DNA of 64,000 bases from GCA-2731375 sp002731375 (GCA_030752605.1 JASMDX010000078.1:4458-68457), one strand, 5' to 3'; counted from the first letter of the stretch, positions 1 to 9,365 are shown. The notes: a model not told the origin generated them from the letters alone. Numbers and translations are program-made.

Positions 1-995
1 TGTTTCAGCATCGAGTCGTATGATTTATCGCCGCTTTCGCTGCCGCGCAGGGCCGCGAACAGCTCAATACCGCGCTCCTGATCTGCCAAATTCTCTGAAT
101 GTTGAAATGGCATCAGCAGGAATTTCTTCGGCTGAATATCTAAACCTTCGTGCCAACCGGCATCCACGGCCCACTTGCAGATGTCCAGAATTTTTTCGTC
201 GTTGGCAAAGGCTTGTGCCGTGCCGCGATAGATATTACGACTGAACTGATCTAGCAGAATGCAGAGCGCCAGGGTGCCGTCCAGGCTGTGGGTCCAATGG
301 TCAAGCTCGCCCGCCACCGCCGCTTCTATGGTGGGGGTGAATTTCTCCCGGATCTCATCATCGAACGCTGAACCACCCGCATCCTGACGGGCGAACCAGA
401 CCTGGCGCGGCTGTCCCCGCTCCACCGAACCCGGCAGACCGAACCAGAAATCCAACACCTCACGCCTGGTCCTAACACCGCTTTCGCGTAACTCACATTC
501 CCGCACATGGCCTTCGATCCGCTGCCGCCAGTCGTCGGGAAACGGATGCGCCTTGATGTTGGGCGATTGCACATCGCGTACCAGGGCGGCGGTATAGGTG
601 CCCGTGCAGACCAAGGGACCGCCTACCTTGGTCATTTCAATCCGATGGGTCAGGGACGTTCGGCCCAGGCGTTCCACATATACTGTGGCGTCAAAGCGGT
701 CGCCCACCACCATGGTCGAATGAAAATCGTATTGTAGCGAGACGGCGGGGTTGGCCAGATTGTCCTGCTTCATCTGGTGCCATGTCTGCCCCAGGACAGC
801 TTCGTACCAGACTTCCATGGCATCGATGCCGAAGTCGATGAACTTTCCGGTATAGGTGATTTCCGCGGTGTCCGTGTCGCCCCAGTTGATGCGGCGGCGC
901 ACCGCGAAGGGGATATCGGATTGCGGTTTCTGGCCGCCGAAATCACCTGTTGGAATTGGATCGTCAGCTGGTTCTTGCATGCCCTCATTATGCAT
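1..995 (-). CDS. Acyl-CoA thioesterase (hotdog) fused to DUF924, 3' end outside window
   Basis: The minus strand is open without a stop from about 995 to the window edge. The first ~150 codons encode a 4HBT-like hotdog domain: the segment WGDTDTAEITYTGKF carries the Asp-containing start of the fold, expected to hydrolyse acyl-CoA thioesters. After a linker near residue 160 the same frame continues into a DUF924 domain: VLDFWFG, then LCILLDQFSRNIYRGTAQAF and KFLLMPFQHSENLADQERG. I followed the codons across the junction (about 430-560) and the frame is unbroken. ATG 995 and ATG 980 are both possible starts; neither has a convincing ribosome site. The gene is divergent from the MFS gene at 1081. 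DUF924 has no function known to me, so the role of the fusion is open. The C-terminus is missing from the window. Confidence 0.8.
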   Translation of the reverse strand, partial: MHNEGMQEPADDPIPTGDFGGQKPQSDIPFAVRRRINWGDTDTAEITYTGKFIDFGIDAMEVWYEAVLGQTWHQMKQDNLANPAVSLQYDFHSTMVVGDRFDATVYVERLGRTSLTHRIEMTKVGGPLVCTGTYTAALVRDVQSPNIKAHPFPDDWRQRIEGHVRECELRESGVRTRREVLDFWFGLPGSVERGQPRQVWFARQDAGGSAFDDEIREKFTPTIEAAVAGELDHWTHSLDGTLALCILLDQFSRNIYRGTAQAFANDEKILDICKWAVDAGWHEGLDIQPKKFLLMPFQHSENLADQERGIELFAALRGSESGDKSYDSMLK

Positions 996-1080
996 TGATG
1001 GCGGACATTGCCAATCGCCGCTAAGGTATGCTCAGCAGATTCAGTTCCACCATACGGTTTTTCCCGTCCAAGGGCGCAAA

Positions 1081-2271
1081 ATGACGAAAAGCAATACGGC
1101 GGCGCTCTCCTCGCAACCACCCATGCCCTGGATTTTGATCGCAGCGACCTGTTTCGCGACCTTCGCCATCACGGCCAGTGGCACAACCCGGGCGCCTTTC
1201 CTGACCCACATGGCACAGGATCTAGACGTGGGCCTCGGCGTTATCGCCAATCTGTTCGGTTTGACCTCCATCGCCTGGGGGGCGGCATCTTTTATCGCGG
1301 GCGTTGGCTCGGACCGGGTCGGGCGGCGGCCCTTTCTGGTCGGGGCGCCGATCGCATTGGCCCTGACCCTGGCGGCGGTGGCTCAGGCAGACAGCTATCT
1401 GGCCGTTGCCATTTGGTCGACCCTTGGGGGCGGTTTTTGCGGCCTGTTCACTGGTGTCTCCATGGCGGAGGTTGCCAGCCGCGTGGTTGATCGTCAACGT
1501 GGCCGCGCCCTTGGCTGGGTCATGGCGGGACAGTCCATGACCTTATTGATTGGCGTCCCGCTCGCTTCGTGGATTGGCGCTTCCGTTGGCTGGCGTGGAG
1601 TGCATCTGTGTGTGGCGGCACTGGCGCTGCTTTCGACGCTGGCAATGTTTGCCACTACGACATCCATGGCCGCGCCCAGAAAAAGTGCGGCTTCCGGGCC
1701 ACGACCACTCCTACGCAAGGTCTTGTCGGGGCAGGTCATTCGGGTGTTGAGCAGTATCGTCGTCGAAAGGGTCTGTTTTGGCCTGGCAGCGGTCTACTAC
1801 GCGACTTTCATGTTGCAGACCTACAACCTGTCTCTCGAGGCCCTGGCCATACCCTTGGTGGTCTTTGCCGCGGGCAATATTCTAGGCACAATTGTTGGCG
1901 GACAGTTGGGGGACCGGCTGAAAAACCGCATGCTCACCTTCGCCATGGCCCTGTTGGCATCTGGCGTGGTTGCTCTCATACTGTTTGGCTGGACATCGGG
2001 CGTTGTGGCGTCCGCCGTTCTGGGCTTTACCTATATGTTTTGCAATTCCCTCGCCCGGCCTTCGATCATGGCGGCCTTGGCGGATGTGCCGGCGGATGTG
2101 CGTGGCACGGTGATGGGATTGAACAGCACTGTGGCGTCCGGCGGTTGGCTGGTGGCGGCGGCGGTCGGTGGTTGGGTTGTCGCAGACATCGGCTTTGCCG
2201 GCTTTGGTCCGTTGATCGCGGGCTTGACCGTTGTGGCGGCGGTTATCGCCTTGGCCTTTTGGCGTGGATAG
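1081..2271 (+). CDS. MFS transporter, about 396 aa
   Basis: Major facilitator permease with about 12 hydrophobic segments and the loop 2-3 signature SDRVGRRPF, so an inner-membrane secondary transporter. The reading frame is open further upstream to 856, but that part overlaps the divergent thioesterase and lacks MFS character; the ATG at 1081 gives the normal family length of about 400 residues and starts just before the first membrane helix. It is followed after 14 bases by the iron-sulphur subunit of a molybdenum hydroxylase, which in turn overlaps the catalytic subunit. The layout suggests uptake of the substrate that the hydroxylase oxidises, probably an N-heterocycle or related aromatic acid, but the substrate itself cannot be read from the sequence. 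Confidence 0.88.
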   Translation: MTKSNTAALSSQPPMPWILIAATCFATFAITASGTTRAPFLTHMAQDLDVGLGVIANLFGLTSIAWGAASFIAGVGSDRVGRRPFLVGAPIALALTLAAVAQADSYLAVAIWSTLGGGFCGLFTGVSMAEVASRVVDRQRGRALGWVMAGQSMTLLIGVPLASWIGASVGWRGVHLCVAALALLSTLAMFATTTSMAAPRKSAASGPRPLLRKVLSGQVIRVLSSIVVERVCFGLAAVYYATFMLQTYNLSLEALAIPLVVFAAGNILGTIVGGQLGDRLKNRMLTFAMALLASGVVALILFGWTSGVVASAVLGFTYMFCNSLARPSIMAALADVPADVRGTVMGLNSTVASGGWLVAAAVGGWVVADIGFAGFGPLIAGLTVVAAVIALAFWRG

Positions 2272-2285
2272 AGAGGTAGGCAGAG

Positions 2286-2768
2286 ATGGCGCAAACATTT
2301 GAGTTCACGGTCAATGGCGCGCCGCGGCAGGTTAAAGCGAAAGCGGATCTGCCCTTGATCTATGTTTTACGCAATGAACTTGGTCTGATCGGCACCCGTT
2401 ATGGCTGCGGCCAGGAACAATGTGGCAGCTGCATGGTGCTGATTGATGGCGAGCCCAGCTATGCCTGTGCCCGGGCTGTGGACTCTGTGGCAGGCCGCAC
2501 GGTGCAAACCATTGAAGATCTGGGGACGGTGGCTGATCCCCATCCCCTGCAGCAAGCCTTTCTGGATGAACAGGCGGGTCAATGCGGTTATTGCCTATCC
2601 GGTATTCTGATCAGTGCCAAGGCCTTGCTGGACCGTAACTCCAATCCCAGCCGGGCGGATATCGTCGCCGCCCTGGAAGGACATTTGTGCCGTTGTGGCG
2701 CGCATAGCCGCATTATCCGGGCCGTTGACCGTGCTGCGGTCCTATTGCGTGGGGAGGGCGGGGCATGA
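2286..2768 (+). CDS. (2Fe-2S)-binding small subunit of a molybdenum hydroxylase
   Basis: A 160-residue protein of the xanthine dehydrogenase small-subunit family, like isoquinoline 1-oxidoreductase alpha (IorA) and NicA. The N-terminal plant-type ferredoxin cluster is seen as C41, C46, C49 and C61. The C-terminal helical domain holds the second cluster: C100-x2-C103 (CGYCLSG) and C135-x-C137 (CRCGAH). Its job is to pass electrons from the molybdenum centre of the neighbouring large subunit. The stop overlaps the start of that subunit by four bases (ATGA), indicating translational coupling. All eight cysteine ligands expected for the two clusters are present. Confidence 0.93.
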   Translation: MAQTFEFTVNGAPRQVKAKADLPLIYVLRNELGLIGTRYGCGQEQCGSCMVLIDGEPSYACARAVDSVAGRTVQTIEDLGTVADPHPLQQAFLDEQAGQCGYCLSGILISAKALLDRNSNPSRADIVAALEGHLCRCGAHSRIIRAVDRAAVLLRGEGGA

Positions 2769-4885
2769 GCGCGGAAAAATCCAATCTGCCGCTCAGCCTG
2801 ACCGTCAATCCACGGCTGGAGCAATGGCTGAAGTTTGAGGCTGATGAAACCGTGCGTGTCGCCACCGGCAAGGTGGAGATTGGCCAGGGCGTGGTGACGG
2901 CCCTGTCACAGATCGCGGCCGAGGAGCTCGATCTGCCTCTAGACCAGATCGTCATGCTGTCCGGCGATTCTGATGAAGGCCCGGACGAACGCTATACCTC
3001 ATCCTCACTGTCGATCATGGTTTCGGGTGCCTCGATCCGGTTGATCTGTGCCGAGGCCCGTGCGCTATTGCTGGCCAGGGCCGCCTTGCGCCTAAATTGC
3101 AGCGCTGGGCAATTATCAGTCGAGGACGGGCGCATTCTCGTTGATGGCGCGGCCTCGGAAATCTCCTATTGGAGCGTGGCGCCAGAGGTTGATTGGAGCC
3201 AGGCGGCAACGGGAGAGGTGGCGCCGAAAGCACCCGCCGAGTATCGAATCGTCGGACAGAGTATTCCCCGCCAGGATCTGTTGGCAAAGCTAGTGGGCGG
3301 CGCCTACATACATGATCGGATACCTGAAGATGTGGTGCATGCGCGCATGCTGCGCCAGCCGGGACGTGATGCGGTGCTGCGAACATTGGACGAGGCGGCG
3401 GTCCGGCACGCCGCGGGCGGTGAGATAGAAATCTTCAAACAAGCTGATTTCGTGGCCTTTTTGGGGGCTGACGAGGCGGTGGTGGAAGCGGCCGCGGCCG
3501 CTGCGGCGGAACATGCGCAATGGGATAAAGCGCCGAATATCGAACCGATTCAGCAGGAAGCGGCCTGGCTGCGGGGACAGCCGTCTGACGATAGGCAATA
3601 CGGCGCCGAGGAAGATTTGGAAGCGCCGGGCGAGATAGTCGAAGCTACATTCTCACGGCCCTATATTGCCCACGCCTCGCTGGCGCCCTCTTGTGCCTTG
3701 GCACAATTCACCGATGGCCGCCTGACGCTCTGGTCCCATGGGCAGGGCATGCATCCTCTGCGCCGCAATATCGCCGAAGTGTTGCAACTGCCGATCGAAG
3801 CAATTTCCGCCAAACATCTGAACGGCCCTGGTTGTTATGGCCACAACGGCGCCGATGATGTCACCCTCGACGCCGCCATAATTGCCATGAACAGGCCTGG
3901 CCGTTGTATTCGGCTGCAATGGCGGCGGGAGGAAGAGTTCGCCTTTGAGCCATTCGGGCCGGCGATGTTGGTGGATCTAAAGGTGCGCATTGATGACGCC
4001 GGGCGGCCGGCGGATTGGACAACGGAAGTCTGGAGCCCAACCCATGTGCAGCGCCCGGGTACCGGCAGCGGGTTTCTACTAGCGGCGGCGGCGCTGCCCA
4101 ATCCGCCTCCCGCTCCGGTGCCGCAAGACCCTTTGGAGGAAGCTGGCGGCGGCGGCACCCGCAATGCCACGCCTTACTATGATATTCCCAAGACCCGTAT
4201 TCTGCACCATCTGGTGACGGCGCCCCCGGTGCGCACCTCCGCCTTGCGCACATTGGGTGCCTTGCCAAATGTCTTTGCTCTTGAAGCCATGATCGATGAC
4301 CTGGCCATCAGGGCCGGCGAGGACCCTCTGGACTATCGGCTGTCCATGCTTTCCGACCCCCGCGCCCGTGCCGTACTGGAGACGGCCACCAAGCGGGCCA
4401 ATTGGTCACAGCGCGGCACGGGGGGCGAGGGCGAGGGCTTGGGTCTGGCCTTTGCGCGCTATAAAAATACCGCCGCCTATGCCGCTGTCGCCGTTGCCTT
4501 GCACGTGGATGAACAGGTTCATCTCGACCATATCTGGGTGGTTGCTGATGCTGGTTTGGTGATCAATCCCGACGGCGTGCGCAATCAGCTCGAGGGCGGC
4601 GCGGTTCAGGGCGCCTCCTGGACCTTGAAGGAGCAGGTGACCATGTTGGGGCAGGGCGTCACTTCCCTGAATTGGGATAGCTATCCGATCCTCAGGTTTA
4701 GCGAGATTCCCGGGATCGAGGCGGAAGTGCTAGATCAGCTCGAACAGCCCTCGCTTGGCGTGGGCGAATGCTCCGTATCGCCGACGGCGGCGGCCATTGG
4801 CAATGCGGTCGCCCATGCCCTTGGCCACCGCATCCATGACATGCCTCTGTCACGGGAGCGGATCATCGCGGCACTACTGAATTAG
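2765..4885 (+). CDS. Molybdopterin-binding large subunit, IorB/NicB type
   Basis: A 706-residue catalytic subunit of the aldehyde oxidase/xanthine dehydrogenase superfamily. It resembles isoquinoline 1-oxidoreductase beta and nicotinate dehydrogenase large subunits, which hydroxylate a carbon next to a ring nitrogen using water. The C-terminal GVGE motif supplies the conserved active-site glutamate (about E668), followed by SPTAAAIGNA. Early motifs GKVEIGQGVVTALSQIAAEEL match the family N-terminus. There is no twin-arginine signal peptide and no cytochrome c extension, so a cytoplasmic enzyme with another electron acceptor is likely. It overlaps the small subunit by four bases. It ends convergently against the CoA-transferase gene, overlapping by four bases at 4882-4885. 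The exact substrate is unknown. Confidence 0.9.
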   Translation: MSAEKSNLPLSLTVNPRLEQWLKFEADETVRVATGKVEIGQGVVTALSQIAAEELDLPLDQIVMLSGDSDEGPDERYTSSSLSIMVSGASIRLICAEARALLLARAALRLNCSAGQLSVEDGRILVDGAASEISYWSVAPEVDWSQAATGEVAPKAPAEYRIVGQSIPRQDLLAKLVGGAYIHDRIPEDVVHARMLRQPGRDAVLRTLDEAAVRHAAGGEIEIFKQADFVAFLGADEAVVEAAAAAAAEHAQWDKAPNIEPIQQEAAWLRGQPSDDRQYGAEEDLEAPGEIVEATFSRPYIAHASLAPSCALAQFTDGRLTLWSHGQGMHPLRRNIAEVLQLPIEAISAKHLNGPGCYGHNGADDVTLDAAIIAMNRPGRCIRLQWRREEEFAFEPFGPAMLVDLKVRIDDAGRPADWTTEVWSPTHVQRPGTGSGFLLAAAALPNPPPAPVPQDPLEEAGGGGTRNATPYYDIPKTRILHHLVTAPPVRTSALRTLGALPNVFALEAMIDDLAIRAGEDPLDYRLSMLSDPRARAVLETATKRANWSQRGTGGEGEGLGLAFARYKNTAAYAAVAVALHVDEQVHLDHIWVVADAGLVINPDGVRNQLEGGAVQGASWTLKEQVTMLGQGVTSLNWDSYPILRFSEIPGIEAEVLDQLEQPSLGVGECSVSPTAAAIGNAVAHALGHRIHDMPLSRERIIAALLN

Positions 4886-6078
4886 ATAATGCCCTTTTCC
4901 TGTAGCGCGGATACCTCGTCCGCGTTCAGATCGAGATATTCCTCGTAAACGGCCAGGTTATCGGCACCCAGGGAACGGGCGGTATGGCGCACCTGCCCTG
5001 GATTATTGGTCAGCTTGGGGATCACGGCCTGCAGGCGCACCTCGCCGAAATCATCATCCTGGACAGGCACGATGGCTTCGCGGGCTGCGAACTGCGGGTC
5101 TTCGAACACCTGGGCCACGGAATAGATCGGAGCCAGGGTGCCTTGTTCCCGCTCAAACGCCGCGATGGCTTCTGGTTGCGTGTGGGTCGCGAACCATTCT
5201 GTATAGATCTCGTTGATTTCCTCGCGGTTGGCGAAGCGGGTCTGATTGGTGTCGAATTTTGGGTCTTCCAGCAAATCCGGACGGTCGATGGCTTTTGCAT
5301 TGCCGACAAAAGTTGCCTGGGTGCTGCCTGAAAGCGAGACGTACTGGCCGTCCGAAGTGCGGAAGACGTTTGCCGGTGCCGAATAATGCGAGGCATTGCC
5401 GGTGCGTTGGGGCTCCTCGCCCAATTGGTCATACTGGATGGTCATGGAATCCAGCAGACGGAAGGTCGCCTCGGTTAGGGAGAGATCGATTTCCTCACCG
5501 CCCGTGATGGTGCCCCGCTCCCGGCCTAGCAACGACATCAAAACCGCATTGCATGCAGTCAGCCCGCCGATAGCGTCGCCAATGGGATAGCCGTTATGCA
5601 TGGGCGAGCGGTCGGGGTCGCCGGTAATGTATGCGAGACCCGACATTGCCTCGAAAATACGGGCGAAGCCCGGTTTGGTGGCATAGGGCCCAGTCTGCCC
5701 AAACGCGGTGGCGCGCAGAATGATCAGGTTCGGGTTGGCCTTCCACAAGGTTTCCTTATCCAGGCCCCATTTCGCCAGTGTGCCGGTGCGGAAATTCTCT
5801 AGCAGGACATCGAACTTCGGCAGCATTTTCAACAGCAGCTCGGCGCCCTCGGGCTTGCGCAAATCAAGAGTGATGAAATTCTTGTTGCGGTTGGCGGCCT
5901 TCCACCACACCGACTTGCCATCCTTGAAAGGTGGGAAGTTGCGCAGGCCGTCCCCGGTGCCAGGTAGTTCCGCTTTCACGACATCGGCGCCAAAATCCGC
6001 CATCAGGGTGCCGGCAAGGGGGGCTGCTAGAATTGTCGCGATATCCAGAACCCGGATACCCTGCAATGGTCCGCTCAT
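4882..6078 (-). CDS. CaiB/BaiF family class III CoA-transferase
   Basis: A 398-residue enzyme moving CoA between carboxylic acids through aspartyl-CoA thioester intermediates. The N-terminus (GIRVLDIATILAAPLAGTLMADFGADVVK) is the typical family start. The aspartate of PIGDAIGG lies where the catalytic Asp of formyl-CoA transferase is found. Length is normal for a single-domain family member. The next minus-strand gene upstream is separated by a small membrane gene and a pseudogene, followed by a second, double CoA-transferase, so these may act on related acids. The acid substrates cannot be deduced from the sequence. Confidence 0.92.
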   Translation of the reverse strand: MSGPLQGIRVLDIATILAAPLAGTLMADFGADVVKAELPGTGDGLRNFPPFKDGKSVWWKAANRNKNFITLDLRKPEGAELLLKMLPKFDVLLENFRTGTLAKWGLDKETLWKANPNLIILRATAFGQTGPYATKPGFARIFEAMSGLAYITGDPDRSPMHNGYPIGDAIGGLTACNAVLMSLLGRERGTITGGEEIDLSLTEATFRLLDSMTIQYDQLGEEPQRTGNASHYSAPANVFRTSDGQYVSLSGSTQATFVGNAKAIDRPDLLEDPKFDTNQTRFANREEINEIYTEWFATHTQPEAIAAFEREQGTLAPIYSVAQVFEDPQFAAREAIVPVQDDDFGEVRLQAVIPKLTNNPGQVRHTARSLGADNLAVYEEYLDLNADEVSALQEKGII

Positions 6079-6151
6079 AAGAATACGCCTCTTTCATACG
6101 CAAAAAAAACCAGGGCTGAATAATACGGCACGGCTCGGTGCTGGCAAGGTC

Positions 6152-6433
6152 TTAGGAGATAATTTTGGTGAAGATCATCAGCCCGATCACGACACCGGTC
6201 ACCCAGGCAAAGGTGTTGCGGAAGCCGGTTTTCTCCTTGCGCAACAATATCTGGAAACACATTTTGGCGCCCGCGAAAGCGAAGGCGCACAGCCAGGGCC
6301 CAAAGCCGTAGAAGACGGTCCTGATCCAACGTGGACCGTCGGGCAGCGCGGCGTATTCATTGTGATACGAATGCGCGGCCAAAAGGATGGCGGCGACGAT
6401 AAAGACGGCGGTGGTCAGGCTGATTTGCTTCAT
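6152..6433 (-). CDS. Small membrane protein, 93 aa, unknown function
   Basis: The reading frame encodes 93 residues with hydrophobic stretches at about 6-20, 40-58 and 74-92, so two or three membrane helices. I do not recognise a family. The start lies 10 bases after the stop of the decayed DUF2189 reading frame (TGA at 6444), on the same strand. Codon use and the clean hydrophobic pattern favour a real gene. It may once have been an operon member with the DUF2189 gene and the tandem CoA-transferase upstream. Confidence 0.55.
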   Translation of the reverse strand: MKQISLTTAVFIVAAILLAAHSYHNEYAALPDGPRWIRTVFYGFGPWLCAFAFAGAKMCFQILLRKEKTGFRNTFAWVTGVVIGLMIFTKIIS

Positions 6434-6443
6434 GACGCGGTTT

Positions 6444-6853
6444 TCATATCATTGGCTTCTCATCTTCATCTCCGCTGATCCGGACGGCGCGGCGATACAG
6501 ATGCCAGGACACATGTCCCAAAACCGGCAGTGCCATGAACAGGCCAAAAAATCCGGAAAGCAGCGATAGGCCGATCATCGTGGCGATTATCATACCCCAA
6601 AAACCATCGACCGCGGGTTCTTGCGCACCACCCGGACCGAGGTAATTATGGCTGTGATAAAGTCCACGTCCCGGTGATACAGCAAGGGAAACGAGGTAAC
6701 GGAAAACGAAAAACCCGCCATGGCGATGACCGCGCCGGCGGTATTGCCGATCAAAAGAAATAGAATGCCCTTGGGCGTCGTCAGAATTTCATTGATGAGT
6801 TTGCCTAAAGGCATGGACGTCAGGCCGAAAAAGCCAAAGAACAGAAGGGTCAC
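6444..6853 (-). pseudogene. DUF2189-like membrane protein, N-terminally truncated and frameshifted
   Basis: The GTG-started frame from 6853 reads FSVTSFPLLYHRDVDFITAI and VRVVRKNP, typical of the C-terminal half of DUF2189 membrane proteins, but stops at 6590. The adjacent frame continues the family pattern to a TGA at 6444, with GFFGLFMALPVLGHVSWHLY. One missing base in the TTTTTGGGG run near 6590-6600 explains the break: restoring it gives the expected Trp-Gly. The N-terminal membrane helices of the family are also absent, because the frame begins inside the stop region of the upstream CoA-transferase. So both truncation and frameshift are present; a sequencing error could account for the second but not the first. 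Confidence 0.7.
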
Positions 6854-9162
6854 GCTGTTTCTGCCTTCACGATACCGGCCTCGTGCAATGCCTTGATGTC
6901 GGCCTCCGTATAACCAACCTCGCGCAGGGCTTCATCGGTATTTTCGCCTAAAAGCGGCGTTGGCCGCCAGGCGCAGGGTCGGGTATTGCCAAGGTGAATA
7001 TACTGGCAAGCCACCGAAAGAGCTCCTGCGGTGGGATGCTGCACCGTTGCGGCCATGCCGTTGGCCAGTGTGTGGGGGTCGTCGAGGTAAAGTTCACTGT
7101 CGCCCGACTGAGCCTCGGCGGACGGTATGCCTGCTTCTCGCAGTTTGGCCCGCAGTTCCGCCAGGCCGCTTTTGGCGAAGGCCGCCGCCAATGCCTCGGC
7201 CAAGGGTGTCTGGTTCGGATGTAGACCGCCACCGTCGCTGCCGGCGTCGCTTTGCTCGGCTTGGCCCGCTACACCGCATAGGGCGCGGCGTTGCGCCTCC
7301 GTATCCGCCGCCACGTAGATCCAGCCATCGGCCAGACGGAACAGGCGGTGAAATGGATTCAGGCCGTACTGGTCCTTGTCGGCCAGGGGGCGCACGGGCC
7401 GGCCTTTGTAGGAGGAGAACCAGGCGGAGCTTAATAGCACCGCGCCATTCAACAAATTACTGTCCACCCGCTGCACCGTGCCATGGCGGCTGCGAGCATA
7501 GATAGCCAGTACCGTGCCCAGGGCGCCGAGGGCGCCGGTGGTATAATCGGTCGGCGCCAATTGGGCCGGGAAAACCGGTTGATTTTCCGGTCCGCCCTGG
7601 GCCCACGACATGCCCATCATGGCCTGGGCCAGGGGATCGATGCCGGGCCGGTGCGCGTATGGCCCGGTACGCCCATAACCGGTCAAATGGGTCTCGATCA
7701 ATTGCGGGTTATTGGCCGGGCTAATACCCATGCGCTCGGTCGCGCCGGGGCGCAGGTTGGCCAGCAAAGCATCCGAGGAGGCGGCGATGCGCTGGACGAT
7801 CTCCTTGCCATCGTCGGTGCTTGTATTTACCGAGACGGAGCGTTTGTTGAAGTTCAAATTGTAAAAGTATGTCCGACCAATGGGCCTGGACAGATCGCCG
7901 CCAAGAGGCTCGAACTTGATGACGTCGGCGCCCAGATCAGCCAACAGGCGTCCACCCGTGGGCCCCGCGATGAGATTGGTAATCTCCAGAATGCGAATGC
8001 CGTCCAAAGGCAGCGGATCCGGCGCGCCCTGGGCTGGTGAAGATGGCTTGATGGCATCGAGCGCCGCGCCGCCATCGGCTGCCTGTGCCCTGGGTCCCTT
8101 CACCTGGCCGGGCGTTTCGCTAAACGTTAGCGGCACGCCCATTTGTACCACCGGGCCAACTTTGGGGTCGTCCAGGGTTGCCACCATCTCGTTGTGGATG
8201 ACCTGGGGGTCGGACATGCCGGCCTCGGTCTGACGCGCGGGCGCGAAGGGTACGTCCGCGGCCTCGAAGGCTTCAACCCATTCCGCCAGCGGTTTGCCCG
8301 CGATCACATTCGTCAGGACGGCGCGCAGTTCGGCGTCATCCTCCGGCGTGGCCGGCGCGCCGCCGCCGTTGAAGCGCGGCTCCGCCACTAGATCGCCAAT
8401 GCCCATCAACTTGGCGGCAATGGCGATAAAGCCGACGTGCACACAGCCCAATTGCACCCAATTTCCGTCGGCGCATTCATAGACGCTGTAAAAAGGTGCG
8501 CTGCCCGAAGGGTGGGTTTGAAAGACATGACGGTCCAGATGTTCGCCAATAACTTTCGGATGATACAGCAGCGCACCCGCCATCAACGATGTTTTCACGG
8601 TGCGTCCGCGCCCTGATGTCTCGCGCGCCAGCAGGGCCGCGGCGATGCCCAGACAGGCCAGGATCGATGCGCCGACGGTAGGCAGGGGATGGACCAGATG
8701 CACCGGCGCCGGGCGAAATCCCGGCAGGCCGCCGAGGACACCCATGCGGGCCAAGACCAGATCCTCGATCGCTGGCTCGTCTTTCAGTGCACCGCGATTG
8801 CCGTAGGCGGTGACGGAGCAGCTGATAAGGCGGGGATTTATCCCGGACAGGCGTTCGGCGGCGACCAGTTCCTGGTGCGCCGAACTTGGCGCGAAGTCCT
8901 CGACCAAGATATCCGCGCCCGCCGCCAGTTCATGGAACTTGGCGGCCTGAGGTGTTTCACCAGTCGCCTGATCAAGATCGAGCGCCACGCATTCCTTGCC
9001 CCGGTCCCAAATTATGAAACCGCCGTCGCGAAATAGCGGCGCATCTGGTCCACTCACGCGAATGACCCGTGCACCCTGATCGCTCAACAGCATGGTTGCA
9101 AGTGCCGCCGCCGGGCCCGTGCTTAGGTCGAGAATGGTGATCCCATCCAGGATGCTTGGCAT
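6850..9162 (-). CDS. Tandem double-domain CaiB/BaiF CoA-transferase, 770 aa
   Basis: Two complete CoA-transferase family III domains in one chain, about residues 1-385 and 400-770. Each opens with its own family start: SILDGITILDLSTGPAAALA and LPLDGIRILEITNLIAGPTG. In the second domain the aspartate of APTDYTTGALG lies at the expected catalytic position. In the first domain the corresponding segment reads PLPTVGASILACLG with no aspartate, so it may be a structural or binding half. The frame is open upstream to 9345, but ATG 9162 is preceded by AGGA at good spacing and starts directly at the domain. The stop overlaps the GTG start of the DUF2189 remnant. Confidence 0.87.
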   Translation of the reverse strand: MPSILDGITILDLSTGPAAALATMLLSDQGARVIRVSGPDAPLFRDGGFIIWDRGKECVALDLDQATGETPQAAKFHELAAGADILVEDFAPSSAHQELVAAERLSGINPRLISCSVTAYGNRGALKDEPAIEDLVLARMGVLGGLPGFRPAPVHLVHPLPTVGASILACLGIAAALLARETSGRGRTVKTSLMAGALLYHPKVIGEHLDRHVFQTHPSGSAPFYSVYECADGNWVQLGCVHVGFIAIAAKLMGIGDLVAEPRFNGGGAPATPEDDAELRAVLTNVIAGKPLAEWVEAFEAADVPFAPARQTEAGMSDPQVIHNEMVATLDDPKVGPVVQMGVPLTFSETPGQVKGPRAQAADGGAALDAIKPSSPAQGAPDPLPLDGIRILEITNLIAGPTGGRLLADLGADVIKFEPLGGDLSRPIGRTYFYNLNFNKRSVSVNTSTDDGKEIVQRIAASSDALLANLRPGATERMGISPANNPQLIETHLTGYGRTGPYAHRPGIDPLAQAMMGMSWAQGGPENQPVFPAQLAPTDYTTGALGALGTVLAIYARSRHGTVQRVDSNLLNGAVLLSSAWFSSYKGRPVRPLADKDQYGLNPFHRLFRLADGWIYVAADTEAQRRALCGVAGQAEQSDAGSDGGGLHPNQTPLAEALAAAFAKSGLAELRAKLREAGIPSAEAQSGDSELYLDDPHTLANGMAATVQHPTAGALSVACQYIHLGNTRPCAWRPTPLLGENTDEALREVGYTEADIKALHEAGIVKAETA

Positions 9163-9365
9163 ATGTGGTCCTGTCGTATGCAGGCGCATGGCCCAGGGGG
9201 GCGCCATGTGGAGGGCGGGATAATACCGCTGGTTTTGATCGAGCATTATCCAAGGGACGGCATATTTATGATGGTAGCCAAAACGCAACGTCATTGGAAT
9301 GGCTTTCCGTGCGCGTGATTGTTCTGGTATTTTTATCGGTACCAACGGCCAAAGGGAGGAATTGG

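Noticed and set aside
856..1080. Upstream extension of the MFS frame
   Set aside because: It overlaps the divergent thioesterase-DUF924 gene and lacks transporter character; ATG 1081 gives the family length.
5708..6478. 256-codon plus-strand frame
   Set aside because: Antisense to the CoA-transferase and small membrane gene, low-complexity charged translation, no family.
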